From: Nocardia harenae NBRC 108248
GTDB taxonomy: Bacteria > Actinomycetota > Actinomycetes > Mycobacteriales > Mycobacteriaceae
Length of the DNA stretch: 64,000 nucleotides
Direction: 5' to 3'
Assembly (NCBI RefSeq): GCF_001612885.1
Contig: NZ_BDBH01000009.1
Coordinates: 223,313-287,312, forward strand
In this document: in pieces, positions 9,208 through 17,581 of the stretch
How positions within the stretch are numbered: the stretch's first letter is position 1
How the letters are laid out: every line of letters begins with the position of its first letter
Translations under genes and position numbers: made by a program
Notes under the pieces: generated by a model
Seen by the model: the letters and a program-made list of their open reading frames with translations, nothing else
Told to the model about the DNA's origin: nothing
Database searches by the model: none

Positions 9208-10713
9208 ATGACCACCCCGCACTACTCGCTCTACATCGACGGCAAATGGGTCGATACCGGCGATGTCTACGAAATCCGCAGCCCGGCCACCGAGGAGCTG
9301 GTGGCCACCGTCGCCAGGGGCGGCGTCGCCGAGGCCGATCGGGCCGTGGCCGCCGCGCTCGCCGCGCACCACGACGGCCAGTGGCGCCGCACCTCCCCGC
9401 AGCAGCGCGCCGCGCTGCTGCACGACGTCGCGGGCAGGCTCGCCGCTCGCACCGACGAACTCGCGGTGCTGCAGTCCAGGGAGAACGGCGCCACCATCCG
9501 GATCACCGGCGCCCTGCACATCGGGCTCTCCGCCGCCCAGTTGCAGTACCTGGCCGCGCTGGCCGAGGACTACCCGTGGGAGACCGAGGGCCCGCAGATC
9601 GGCCCGGTACCCGCCGCCGCCGGGCTGGTTCGCCGCGAGCCGCTGGGTGTGGTCGCGGCGATCGTGCCGTGGAACATCCCGCTGCTCACCATCGTCTGGA
9701 AGATCGGCCCCGCGCTGGCCGCGGGTAACACCGTCGTACTCAAGCCCGACGAGCACGCCCCGCTGCTCGCCCTCGAGCTGGCGCGCGAATTCGAGGCCGC
9801 CGGGCTGCCGCCGGGGGTGCTCAATGTGATCACCGGCGACGGCGACCCGGTCGGCGCGCACCTGAGCGGCCACCCCGACGTGCGGAAGGTGGCGTTCACC
9901 GGCTCCACCGCGGTCGGCAAGAGCATCCTGCGCCAGTCCGCGGACACCGTGCGCCGGGTGACCCTCGAACTCGGCGGCAAGGGCGCCAACATCCTGCTCG
10001 ACGACGCCGACCTCGACATCGCCATCGACGGCGCGCTCTTCGCGTGCATGGCCAACAACGGCCAGGCGTGCGAGGCGGGCACCCGGTTGCTGGTACCCGC
10101 GCAGCGCCACGACGAGGTGGTGCGCCGGCTGGTCGAGCGCGGCTCGACCCTGGTACTCGGCGATCCGCTGAGCCCGGGAACCCATGTGGGGCCGATCATC
10201 TCGGCCGAGCAGCGGGACCGCATCCTCGACTACTTCCGGATCGCGGCCGAGGAGGGCGCGGTCGCGGCGCTCGGCGGGCGCGCCCCGGAGGGGGACGGCT
10301 TCGACCGCGGCTTCTGGATCGAGCCCACCGTCTTCACCGGCGTCACCAACGACATGCGGATCGCCAGGGAGGAGGTGTTCGGCCCGGTGCTGACGGTGAT
10401 CGGCTACGACACCGTCGAGGAGGCCGTCGCCATCGCCAACGACACCTCCTACGGCCTCTCGGCCGGGGTGTGGGGCGGCGAGGAGCAGGCGCTCGAGGTG
10501 GCCCGCAGGCTGGAGGCGGGCATGGTGTGGGTCAACGACTGGCACGTCATCCACCCGGCCTACCCGTTCGGCGGCTACAAGGAGAGCGGCCTCGGCCGCG
10601 AGGGCGGCCCGCACGCCCTCGACGAGTACACCGAGCAGAAGTTCGTCTCGCTCGACCGCTCCGGCGGGATCGCGAACCGGGCCTTCGCGATCGTCATCGA
10701 CCCGGTCGGCTGA
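9208..10713 (+). CDS. Aldehyde dehydrogenase (NAD(P)+-dependent)
   Basis: The 501-residue length is standard. Landmarks in order are PWNIPLLTIVWKIGPALAAGNTVVLKPDE (cofactor binding, about 152-180), FTGSTAVGKSI (about 230), ELGGKG with the general-base Glu (about 254) and NNGQACEAGTRL with the nucleophilic Cys (about 287). RBS is AGGAG before ATG 9208. The stop overlaps the ATG of the next gene (TGATG, 10711-10715). It should oxidise the aldehyde that feeds the upstream CoA ligase. Confidence 0.92.
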   Translation: MTTPHYSLYIDGKWVDTGDVYEIRSPATEELVATVARGGVAEADRAVAAALAAHHDGQWRRTSPQQRAALLHDVAGRLAARTDELAVLQSRENGATIRITGALHIGLSAAQLQYLAALAEDYPWETEGPQIGPVPAAAGLVRREPLGVVAAIVPWNIPLLTIVWKIGPALAAGNTVVLKPDEHAPLLALELAREFEAAGLPPGVLNVITGDGDPVGAHLSGHPDVRKVAFTGSTAVGKSILRQSADTVRRVTLELGGKGANILLDDADLDIAIDGALFACMANNGQACEAGTRLLVPAQRHDEVVRRLVERGSTLVLGDPLSPGTHVGPIISAEQRDRILDYFRIAAEEGAVAALGGRAPEGDGFDRGFWIEPTVFTGVTNDMRIAREEVFGPVLTVIGYDTVEEAVAIANDTSYGLSAGVWGGEEQALEVARRLEAGMVWVNDWHVIHPAYPFGGYKESGLGREGGPHALDEYTEQKFVSLDRSGGIANRAFAIVIDPVG

Positions 10714-11285
10714 TGATCGCCGCGCCGCCGGTGGCCCGGACGCCCCGGGTCGTGGTCGAGCTGCGGGCGGCCGGGGGAGCCCCCGGCCGCGTGGCACCCG
10801 ACCTCGTCGAACTGACCGTCGCCGCGCGGCGCGAGATCGTCCCGGTCCGGGCGGCGGACGTCTCGGCGGTTCCGCGCGCGTGTGCCGCGGCGCGCGCGGA
10901 GGCGGCGGCGCGCGGGCCCGGCGTCAGCATCCTGGTCGAGCTGGCGGTACTGCTCGCCGCGGGCACCGGCGCGGCGCGGCAGCGGCTGGCCGAGCTGGAG
11001 CGCGCCGAGCGCTGGATCCCGCCCGGCCTCCGCTATCTCGGCACCCCGGCCGGGCTGGCCGGGCTGATCATCGACCTGCACCGAGCCGCGGGCGCCGACG
11101 GGGTGCTGCTGCGACCGATCTCGCCCGCCGCCGTCGGCGGCCCGCTCACCACGGGGACGGTGCCCGAGCTCGAACGGCTCGGCGTCCGGATCGCACCGGG
11201 CGCCGTGCGGCGGTTGTGCCCGCCCGCGCCGCCGCTCACCGTCCCCGCACCCTGGAAGGAGCAACCATGTCCCACACCACCGTGA
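10713..11285 (+). CDS. Half-length luciferase-like (NtaA/DmoA-type) protein, C-terminal part only
   Basis: The 190-residue frame is coupled to the aldehyde dehydrogenase by TGATG and overlaps the flavin reductase start by 19 bp. Its order of elements resembles the C-terminal half of two-component flavin monooxygenases: a helix-strand like EIVPVRAADVSAVPRACAAARAEAA, a GTGAARQRLAELE segment, then LGTPAGLAGLIIDLHRAAGADGVLLRPISP and VPELERLGV. Full enzymes have about 440 residues and contain the FMN-binding N-terminal half, absent here. It is either a decayed gene kept for coupling or a stand-alone domain. Its position just before a flavin reductase fits an ancestral two-component monooxygenase operon. 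Confidence 0.55.
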   Translation: MIAAPPVARTPRVVVELRAAGGAPGRVAPDLVELTVAARREIVPVRAADVSAVPRACAAARAEAAARGPGVSILVELAVLLAAGTGAARQRLAELERAERWIPPGLRYLGTPAGLAGLIIDLHRAAGADGVLLRPISPAAVGGPLTTGTVPELERLGVRIAPGAVRRLCPPAPPLTVPAPWKEQPCPTPP

Positions 11286-11770
11286 AGGCGGAGGACTACC
11301 GCGCCGCCATGCGCAGGCACGCCGCGGGGGTCACCATCGTGACGCTGGATTCACCCCGCGGCCCGGTCGGCTTCACCGCGACCTCGTTCGCGTCGCTGTC
11401 GCTGCAACCGCCGCTGGTCAGCTTCAACATCACCTGCACCTCGTCCAGCATCGACGCGCTGCGCGGCGCGGAGTCGGTGGTGGTGCACCTGCTCGGCGCC
11501 CACCAGCGGGAGCTGGCGGGCCGCTTCGCGGGCAGCGCCGATCAGCGATTCGCCGACGCCGCGGGCTGGTGCCGGCTCGCCACCGGCGAGCCGGTGCTGC
11601 ACGACACCCCGATCTGGCTGCGGGGCGCGGTGGAGCGGCTGATCCCGGCCGGTGATTCGGTGCTGGCGATCGTGCACGTGATCGAACTGCACGGCGTCGA
11701 GAGCGAGGCGGTGGCGCCGCTGCTGTACCACGGCGGGCGCTGGTCGGCCGCGGTCGCGCTCACCGAGTGA
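11267..11770 (+). CDS. Flavin reductase family protein (FMN/FAD:NADH reductase)
   Basis: This 167-residue protein has the split-barrel layout of HpaC-type flavin reductases: FRxxM-like start (YRAAMRRHAAGVTIVTL), GFTATSFASLSLQPPLVSFNI, then HLLGAHQRELAGRFAG and the closing LLYHGGRW. It would supply reduced flavin to a partner monooxygenase. RBS AAGGAG precedes ATG 11267. The obvious partner upstream is only a half-length LLM protein, so the true partner may be outside this operon. Its 3' end overlaps the convergent TetR gene by 11 bp. Confidence 0.85.
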   Translation: MSHTTVKAEDYRAAMRRHAAGVTIVTLDSPRGPVGFTATSFASLSLQPPLVSFNITCTSSSIDALRGAESVVVHLLGAHQRELAGRFAGSADQRFADAAGWCRLATGEPVLHDTPIWLRGAVERLIPAGDSVLAIVHVIELHGVESEAVAPLLYHGGRWSAAVALTE

Positions 11771-12335
11771 CGTGCCCGGGCAGCCCGAGCACTGCCCTGG
11801 CCGCGGCGGTGAGCAGCTCGCGGAGCCTGCCGCCGGGAAGCCCGCTGTTGTGGAACAGGGTCGACTGGATCGCGCCGATCGCCGCGTGCACCAGCGCCCG
11901 CGCGTCGGCGTCGGTGAGGTCGGTGCGCAGCTCGTCGAGCACGTGCACCCACTCCTCGACGTACATGCGCTGCTTGCGGCGCAGGCGGCGCTGGTCGGCG
12001 GCGGGCAGGTTGTGGATCTCGTTGTGGTAGACCTGCGCGAGCTCGCGCTGCGCCACCACGAACTCCACCTGACCGGCGATGAGCTGGTCGAGCATCCCGC
12101 CGAGCTCCCCGACGGCCTCCACGATCTGCTCCTCGTCGCGCAGCAGCTCGTCGATGGCGTGGTCGAAGAGCGCGACCAGCACCGCCGACTTGCTAGGGAA
12201 GTGCCGATAGATCCCGGAGCCGGTGATCCCGGCCGCGCCGCCGATGTCGGCCATCGACACCGCGTGGAAGCCATTGCGCGCCACCAGGTCCGCGGCGGCG
12301 CCGAGGATCTTCGACTTGCGCTCAGGATCCCGCAC
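11760..12335 (-). CDS. TetR-family repressor, probable owner of the GTTAGTG-N10-CACTAAC operators
   Basis: The 191-residue reading from GTG 12335 has the TetR DNA-binding domain: KILGAAADLVARNGFHAVSMADIGGAAGITGSGIYRHFPSKSAVLVALF. An all-helical ligand domain follows, with YVEEWVHVLDELR. No ribosome-binding site precedes that GTG. The frame stays open to an AGGAGG at 12378-12383, where the in-frame codons are ATC-ATC (12369-12374), so a 204-residue product from a rare start is possible. Operator site 3 lies just upstream in the divergent promoter shared with the LLM oxidoreductase. Family members of this kind sense acyl-CoA thioesters; that is an inference here. Confidence 0.88.
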   Translation of the reverse strand: MRDPERKSKILGAAADLVARNGFHAVSMADIGGAAGITGSGIYRHFPSKSAVLVALFDHAIDELLRDEEQIVEAVGELGGMLDQLIAGQVEFVVAQRELAQVYHNEIHNLPAADQRRLRRKQRMYVEEWVHVLDELRTDLTDADARALVHAAIGAIQSTLFHNSGLPGGRLRELLTAAARAVLGLPGHVTR

Positions 12336-12398
12336 CCGGGCGGGCGCCGCGGTGCTCCGCTGCTCGCTGATGATCGGCCTCCTGACCAGCTGGGAACA

Positions 12399-12422
12399 GT
12401 TAGTTATTCATGATTCACCAAC
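12399..12422. promoter_or_regulatory. TetR-type operator, site 3 (divergent promoter)
   Basis: GTTAGTT (12399-12405) and CACCAAC (12416-12422) are separated by 10 nt. Each arm is one base off the core seen at sites 1 and 2, with identical spacing. The site lies between the TetR gene and the divergent LLM oxidoreductase, the expected place for autoregulation. Confidence 0.6.
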
Positions 12423-12450
12423 GCGAAAGTGTATCGGACGGGAGCGCGCG

Positions 12451-13488
12451 ATGCGGGTCGACGGCAATATCGGCGGCACGGTGGACGGGACCGGCGGCGC
12501 CGAACTCGCGGAGCTCGATGCCCAGGTCGACGCGGCCGAGCGGGCCGGCTTCGACGGCGTGTGGAGCACCGAGGTCGGCCGCGACCCGTTCCTGCCGCTG
12601 GCGCTCGCCGCCCGCCGCAATCCCCGCCTGCAGCTGGGCACCGCCGTCGCCGTCGCCTTCGCGCGCAACCCGATGACCGTCGCCGCGACCGCCAACGACC
12701 TGCACCACCTGAGCGGCGGGCGGTTCACGCTCGGCCTGGGCTCGCAGGTGCGGGCGCACATCACCCGGCGCTTCGGCATGCCGTGGTCCAGCCCCGCCGA
12801 GCGGATGCGGGAGTTCGTGGCCGCGGTCCGCGCGATCTGGGCGAGCTGGGCCACTGGAACCACGCTGAACTTCCGCGGCGACTTCTACGAGCACACCCTG
12901 ATGACCCCGATGTTCACCCCGCCGCCCAACCCGTGGGGGACACCGCCCATCCTGGTGGCCGCGGTGGGGGCGCGCATGACCGCGGCCGCGGCCGAATCCG
13001 CCGACGGGCTGATCGTGCACGGCTTCACCTCGCAGCGCTACCTGACCGAGGTCACCACCGCAACGGTCGCACGCGGGCTGGCCGGCTCCGGGCGCGAGCG
13101 CGGTGATTTCACCGTGACCTACCCGGGGCTGGTGGCGACCGGCGACGACGAGCGCTCCTTCGCCGCGGCCCGCACCGCCGTGCGGGAACAGATCGCCTTC
13201 TACGCGGCCACCCCCGCCTACCGCGGCGTCCTCGACCTGCACGGCTGGGGCGACCTGCACGCCGAACTGCGCCGGCTCGCCGGGCTGGGGCGCTGGAGCG
13301 CCATGACCGACATCATCGACGACACCGTGCTCGGCACCTTCGCCGTCGTCGGCGAGCCCGCGGCGGCCGGCGCCGAGATCGCGCGCCGATTCGGCGGTCT
13401 TGTCGACCGCTTCACCCTCTACACCCCGTATCCGATCAGCGACGCCGCCCGGCGCGACGTCATCACCGCGGTGCGCGGCGCCGGGTGA
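12451..13488 (+). CDS. LLM-class F420-dependent oxidoreductase (TIGR03617-like)
   Basis: The 345-residue protein is a TIM-barrel luciferase-like oxidoreductase: AERAGFDGVWSTEVGRDPFLPLALAARRNPRLQLGTAVAVAFARNPM, then LSGGRFTLGLGSQ and PPILVAAVGARMTAAAAESADGLIVH. These features fit F420-dependent rather than FMN-monooxygenase members. Start is ATG 12451 with GGAG at 12441-12444. It is divergent from the TetR gene and shares operator site 3, and is followed after 14 bp by an acyl-CoA dehydrogenase. It probably reduces or oxidises a pathway intermediate. Confidence 0.85.
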   Translation: MRVDGNIGGTVDGTGGAELAELDAQVDAAERAGFDGVWSTEVGRDPFLPLALAARRNPRLQLGTAVAVAFARNPMTVAATANDLHHLSGGRFTLGLGSQVRAHITRRFGMPWSSPAERMREFVAAVRAIWASWATGTTLNFRGDFYEHTLMTPMFTPPPNPWGTPPILVAAVGARMTAAAAESADGLIVHGFTSQRYLTEVTTATVARGLAGSGRERGDFTVTYPGLVATGDDERSFAAARTAVREQIAFYAATPAYRGVLDLHGWGDLHAELRRLAGLGRWSAMTDIIDDTVLGTFAVVGEPAAAGAEIARRFGGLVDRFTLYTPYPISDAARRDVITAVRGAG

Positions 13489-13502
13489 TCGAGGAGAACA
13501 CC

Positions 13503-14654
13503 ATGGATTTCACCGAACCGGCCGAGCACACCGCGCTGCGCGCGGCGGTCGCGGGCATCGCCGGGACGTTCGGCGGCGACTACTACGCCGCGAAGGCCGA
13601 GGCCAGGGAGCCCACCACCGAACTGTGGCAGGCGCTCGGCCGCGGCGGCTACATCGGCATCAACCTGCCCGAGGAGCACGGTGGTGGCGGCGCCGGTCTG
13701 GCGGAGCTGGCGATCGTCTGCGAAGAGGTCGCCGGGGCGGGCTGCCCCCTGCTGCTGTTGCTGGTGTCGAGTGCGATATCCGGGGAGGTGATCGCCCGGT
13801 TCGGCTCCGACGCCCAGCGCAAGACCTGGTTGCCCGGGCTGGCGAGTGGCGAGAGCAAGATCGTCTTCGCCATCACCGAGCCGGACGCCGGCTCCAACAC
13901 CCATCGGCTCGCCACCACCGCCACCCGCTCCGGTGACGATTTCGTGCTCCGCGGGCAGAAGTACTACATCTCCGGGGTCGACGAAGCCGACGCGGTGCTG
14001 GTCGTCGCCCGGACCGGAACGACCGCCACCGGCGCGGCCGAGCTCTCGCTGTTCCTGGTCGACGCCGACGCCCCCGGGCTGGTCGCGCAGCGGCTCCCGG
14101 TTTCGGTGTTGCTGCCGGAGAAGCAGTTCACCGTCTTCTTCGACGAGGTCCGCGTGCCGCGCGATCGGCTCGTCGGCGTCCTCGGTGACGGCTTCCAGCA
14201 GGCGTTCCACGGGCTCAATCCGGAGCGCATCACCGGGGCGGCGCTGTGCGTCGGGGCCGGGCGTTACGCGCTGCGCAAAGGCGCCGAGTACGCGCGCTCG
14301 CGGACCGTGTGGAAGGCCCCGATCGGCGCGCACCAGGGCGTCGCACACGCACTGGCCGAGGCGAAGATCGCGCTCGAGCAGGCCGCCCTGCTCACGGCGA
14401 AGGCCGCGTGGCTGCACGACCGGCGGCTGGCCGCGGGGGAGGCGGCGAACATGGCGAAGTACGCGGCCGCCGAGGCGGGGCTGGCGGCGGTGGACGCCGC
14501 GATCCAGACCCACGGTGGCAACGGTGTCTCGACCGAGTACGGCTTGATCCCGCTGTGGGGGCTGGTGCGGCTGCTGCGAATCGCCCCGGTGAACCGGGAG
14601 ATGATCCTGAATTATGTGGCAGGCCACTCCCTCGGGCTGCCGCGGTCGTACTGA
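13503..14654 (+). CDS. Acyl-CoA dehydrogenase (second copy in the cluster)
   Basis: The 383-residue protein has all family landmarks: INLPEEHGGGGAGLAELAIVCEEV, FAITEPDAGSNTHRLATTATR (FAD and substrate binding), the LRGQKYYISGVDEADAVLVVART beta domain, and the C-terminal QTHGGNGVSTEYGL. Start is ATG 13503 with GAGGAG six nt upstream. It forms an operon with the LLM oxidoreductase. The position usually holding the catalytic Glu reads QTHGGNG, so substrate class is uncertain. It would introduce the alpha-beta double bond in an acyl-CoA made by the upstream CoA ligase. Confidence 0.9.
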   Translation: MDFTEPAEHTALRAAVAGIAGTFGGDYYAAKAEAREPTTELWQALGRGGYIGINLPEEHGGGGAGLAELAIVCEEVAGAGCPLLLLLVSSAISGEVIARFGSDAQRKTWLPGLASGESKIVFAITEPDAGSNTHRLATTATRSGDDFVLRGQKYYISGVDEADAVLVVARTGTTATGAAELSLFLVDADAPGLVAQRLPVSVLLPEKQFTVFFDEVRVPRDRLVGVLGDGFQQAFHGLNPERITGAALCVGAGRYALRKGAEYARSRTVWKAPIGAHQGVAHALAEAKIALEQAALLTAKAAWLHDRRLAAGEAANMAKYAAAEAGLAAVDAAIQTHGGNGVSTEYGLIPLWGLVRLLRIAPVNREMILNYVAGHSLGLPRSY

Positions 14655-14963
14655 GCCGAGCGCGCAGCGCAGGCCACCGCCGGGGCCGAGAACGTGGTCC
14701 GGTTCGACCGTTCCGCGGACAACCGGCCTTGGGTCGAGGGTGGTGGATGCCCGGCGGAGTCGGAGGTCGGGCCCTGGTAGGCGCCCCGGCAGCGGCCGGA
14801 TTTTGTCGAACCGGGAGCCATTCCCCCTGCTGGGGGCTCGACACTATGTGGACGATCACAGGTTGATTCTGTGCGCCATTCGACCTACCTGGGACTTTCC
14901 ATACCCTTTGGTCCATCTTTACTATTGAGGCGACCCTCAGCGTTACGGTCACGTACACAAAGG

Positions 14964-14985
14964 GCGCCGCGCCACCGCGCGGCGC
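14964..14985. promoter_or_regulatory. Perfect 9-bp hairpin with CACC loop
   Basis: GCGCCGCGC (14964-14972) pairs with GCGCGGCGC (14977-14985) around CACC. It lies 60 bp before the small reading frame at 15045, in the likely leader of the SulP gene. It could terminate or structure the transcript. Confidence 0.5.
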
Positions 14986-15044
14986 GTTCGATGCCGCACA
15001 TGTTCCGCCGATGAACCGGGCCCATGGCCTGGCGAAGGAGAAAT

Positions 15045-15101
15045 ATGTTCACCGACACCGACGTCGCCCCGCCGCTCTCGCCCGACGGCGAAAAATGGTG
15101 A
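15045..15101 (+). CDS. Possible 18-residue leader peptide
   Basis: ATG 15045 is preceded by GAAGGAG with optimal spacing and encodes MFTDTDVAPPLSPDGEKW before TGA at 15099. The RBS is as good as that of the following SulP gene (also GGCGAAGGAGAA), which hints at real translation. No function is recognised. A leader peptide influencing the downstream gene is possible but speculative. Confidence 0.35.
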   Translation: MFTDTDVAPPLSPDGEKW

Positions 15102-15323
15102 AGCGCAAGAGTTTCAGAATCGTGGCGTAGCAATCCGCCCGGCAGCGGATCTCTCAGGTTTTGCTAAGTCATCACCAATACCCTTGCTTTCATCACACCC
15201 CGGCCCGTTGCAGCGCCGGGGCATCGCTCCACCGCGACTGCCGGTTCGCGGTCTGTGCTCCCTGTCGGACATCGTGATCGTCAACCGACCCCGGCTCGCG
15301 CCGGGTCGGGCGAAGGAGAAGAC

Positions 15324-17531
15324 ATGGCAATCGAGAACGATCTGGCTCCACCCGGCCGCCCCGCGCTCCGCGAACGCATGAATTCCGTTCTGCGCCACGA
15401 CGTTCCCGCCTCCATCGTGGTGTTCCTGGTCGCCCTCCCGCTCTCGCTGGGCATCGCGGTCGCCTCCGGCGCGCCGGTGGAGGCCGGGCTCATCGCCGCG
15501 GTGATCGGCGGCATCGTCGCCGGCTTCCTCGGCGGGTCGGTGCTGCAGGTCAGCGGCCCCGCGGCCGGGCTGACCGTGGTGGTCGCCGAGTCGATCAACC
15601 AATTCGGCTGGCGCACCACCTGTTTCATCGGGGTGGCGGCCGGTGTGCTGCAGATCGTCTTCGGGCTGAGCCGGGTGGCGCGGGCCGCGCTGGCGGTGGC
15701 GCCGGTGGTGGTGCACGCCATGCTCGCCGGAATCGGCCTGACCATCGCGCTACAGCAGGTGCACGTGCTGCTCGGCGGCGAATCGCAGAGCAGCGCCTGG
15801 CGCAACATCACCGAGCTGCCCGCGCAGATCGGCTCGCTGGACGCCTGGGACGCGGGCATCGGGCTGGTCGTCGTCGCGATCATGCTCGGCTGGCGCTGGG
15901 TGCCGAAGCGGCTAGCCGCGGTGCCGGGGCCGCTGGTCGCGGTCGTGGCCGCCACCGTGCTCTCGCTGGTGCTGCCCGCCGACGTCGAGCGCATCGTGCT
16001 GAACGGCTCGCTCTTCGACGCCATCGCGCTGCCGCAGATTCCGGACGGCGGCTGGGCGGCGGTCGCGCTCATGGTGCTCACCATCGCGCTGATCGCCAGC
16101 GTGGAGAGCCTGCTCTCGGCGGTCGCCATCGACAAGATGCACGACGGCAGGCGTACCGACTTCGACCGCGAGCTGATCGGCCAGGGCTCGGCGAACGTGC
16201 TCTCCGGCCTGGCAGGCGGGCTGCCGGTGACCGGCGTGATCGTGCGCAGCGCGACCAATGTCGCGGCCGGGGCGCGCAGCAAGGCCTCGGCGATCCTGCA
16301 CGGCGTCTGGCTGCTGGTCTTCTCGGTGGTGCTGGCCTCGCTGGTCGAGCAGATCCCGCTGGCCGCGCTGGCCGGGCTGCTCATCGTGATCGGCATCCAG
16401 CTGGTCAAGCTGGCGCACATCAAGCTCGCCAAGCGCACCGGCGACCTGCTCGTCTACACCTCGACCATCCTCGGCGTCGTCTTCCTGAACCTGCTGGAGG
16501 GGGTGCTGATCGGGCTCGCGCTCGCCTTCGCGCTGCTGCTCTGGCGGGTGGTCCGGATCCACGTGCACGCCCAGCAGGCGCCCGGCTCCGAGCAGTGGGT
16601 GGTGCGGATCGACGGCTCCTGCACCTTCCTCGCGCTGCCCCGGCTCACCGGTGAGCTGCACAAGGTGCCCGCGGGCGCCGACGTCACGGTGGAGATGACC
16701 GTCGACTTCCTCGACCACGCCGCCTACGAGGCGCTGGAGGAGTGGGTGCGCCAGCAGGAGAACGGCGGCGGCTCGGTGCACTTCGTCGAGATCGGCAGCG
16801 CGCGGATGGCCGACGCCACCGCGGGGCCGCCCGCGCGCGGCCTCGGCCGCGCCGTCTGGGACGACATCCTCGGTCCGTGGCGGCACGAGGAGGCGCCGGA
16901 GGACAAGGTGACCGCGGGCGTCGCGGCCTACCACCGCGGCCACGCGCACGTCGTGCGGCCGCACCTGGACGAGCTGCGCGACCGGCAGGACCCGGACTCC
17001 TTCTTCCTCACCTGCGCCGACTCCCGGATCGTGCCGAACGTGATCACCAGCAGCGGCCCCGGCGACCTGTTCACCGTGCGCAACGTCGGCAACCTCGTCC
17101 CGGTCTCGGGCGACCCGTCGGTGGAGGCGGCGCTGCTCTTCGCGCTGGAGGAACTGGACGTGCGCAGCGTCGTCGTCTGCGGCCACTCCTCCTGCGGGGC
17201 CATGAAGGCGCTGCACTCCGGCGCGCAGGCCGGGCCGGAGATCGGTGCCTGGCTGGCGCACGCCGCGCCCAGCCTGGAGCGGTTCCGGCTCGGCCACCCG
17301 GTCGCGCTGGCCGCCCGCGCCGCGGGCTTCGGCGAGGTCGACCAGCTGAGCATGGTGAACGTGGCCGTGCAGCTGGAGACGCTGCGCGCGCACCCGGCGG
17401 TGCTGGCCCGCGGCGCGACGGTGACCGGGCTCTTCTTCGACATCGCCAGCGCGCGGGTGGTCGAGGTGACCGAGGACGGGATCGCGCGGATCGACGAGAG
17501 CGGCGAGCGCCGCACGCTCGAACCGGCCTAG
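15324..17531 (+). CDS. SulP-family anion transporter fused to beta-carbonic anhydrase
   Basis: The 735-residue product joins three modules. Residues about 20-420 form the SulP/SLC26 membrane domain (SIVVFLVALPLSLGIAVASG, then LSGLAGGLPVTGVIVRSATNVAAGA). Residues about 435-520 form a STAS-like domain. Residues about 540-735 form a beta-carbonic anhydrase with Zn-ligand motifs CADSR (about 563) and CGHSSCGAM (about 618). Actinobacterial fusions such as Rv3273 share this layout. The coupled activities suggest uptake of bicarbonate or another anion linked to CO2 hydration at the membrane. Start is ATG 15324 after GAAGGAG. The zinc ligands are intact, so the enzyme half should be active. Confidence 0.93.
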   Translation: MAIENDLAPPGRPALRERMNSVLRHDVPASIVVFLVALPLSLGIAVASGAPVEAGLIAAVIGGIVAGFLGGSVLQVSGPAAGLTVVVAESINQFGWRTTCFIGVAAGVLQIVFGLSRVARAALAVAPVVVHAMLAGIGLTIALQQVHVLLGGESQSSAWRNITELPAQIGSLDAWDAGIGLVVVAIMLGWRWVPKRLAAVPGPLVAVVAATVLSLVLPADVERIVLNGSLFDAIALPQIPDGGWAAVALMVLTIALIASVESLLSAVAIDKMHDGRRTDFDRELIGQGSANVLSGLAGGLPVTGVIVRSATNVAAGARSKASAILHGVWLLVFSVVLASLVEQIPLAALAGLLIVIGIQLVKLAHIKLAKRTGDLLVYTSTILGVVFLNLLEGVLIGLALAFALLLWRVVRIHVHAQQAPGSEQWVVRIDGSCTFLALPRLTGELHKVPAGADVTVEMTVDFLDHAAYEALEEWVRQQENGGGSVHFVEIGSARMADATAGPPARGLGRAVWDDILGPWRHEEAPEDKVTAGVAAYHRGHAHVVRPHLDELRDRQDPDSFFLTCADSRIVPNVITSSGPGDLFTVRNVGNLVPVSGDPSVEAALLFALEELDVRSVVVCGHSSCGAMKALHSGAQAGPEIGAWLAHAAPSLERFRLGHPVALAARAAGFGEVDQLSMVNVAVQLETLRAHPAVLARGATVTGLFFDIASARVVEVTEDGIARIDESGERRTLEPA

Positions 17532-17581
17532 GGGTCGCGGCCCGGCGTCCGAGCCGCCCCCGGGGCTCGTACGCTGGGCTG

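Larger units (their letters stand above)
14655..15323. other. Long intergenic region upstream of the SulP-carbonic anhydrase gene
   Basis: About 670 bp without a convincing full-length gene. It contains a short CACAG-N7-CTGTG repeat near 14858, a perfect hairpin at 14964-14985, an 18-codon reading frame with a strong RBS at 15045-15101, and AT-richer DNA at 15110-15190. This is unusually long for the window and probably holds the promoter and leader of the transporter gene. Longer reading frames on either strand here look like chance. Confidence 0.6.

Noticed and set aside
7558..10797. 1079-codon reverse-strand open frame
   Set aside because: It is antisense to the CoA ligase and aldehyde dehydrogenase, has high Arg/Gly/Asp low-complexity composition and no family motifs. 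Long antisense frames are expected at this GC content.
14840..14875. CRP-like motif (TGTG/CACA) before the SulP gene
   Set aside because: The spacing is 6 nt between TGTG and CACA, not the 8 nt of the consensus.
14885..15133. 82-codon reverse frame in the long intergenic region
   Set aside because: No RBS, no domain, and it covers the hairpin and leader features.
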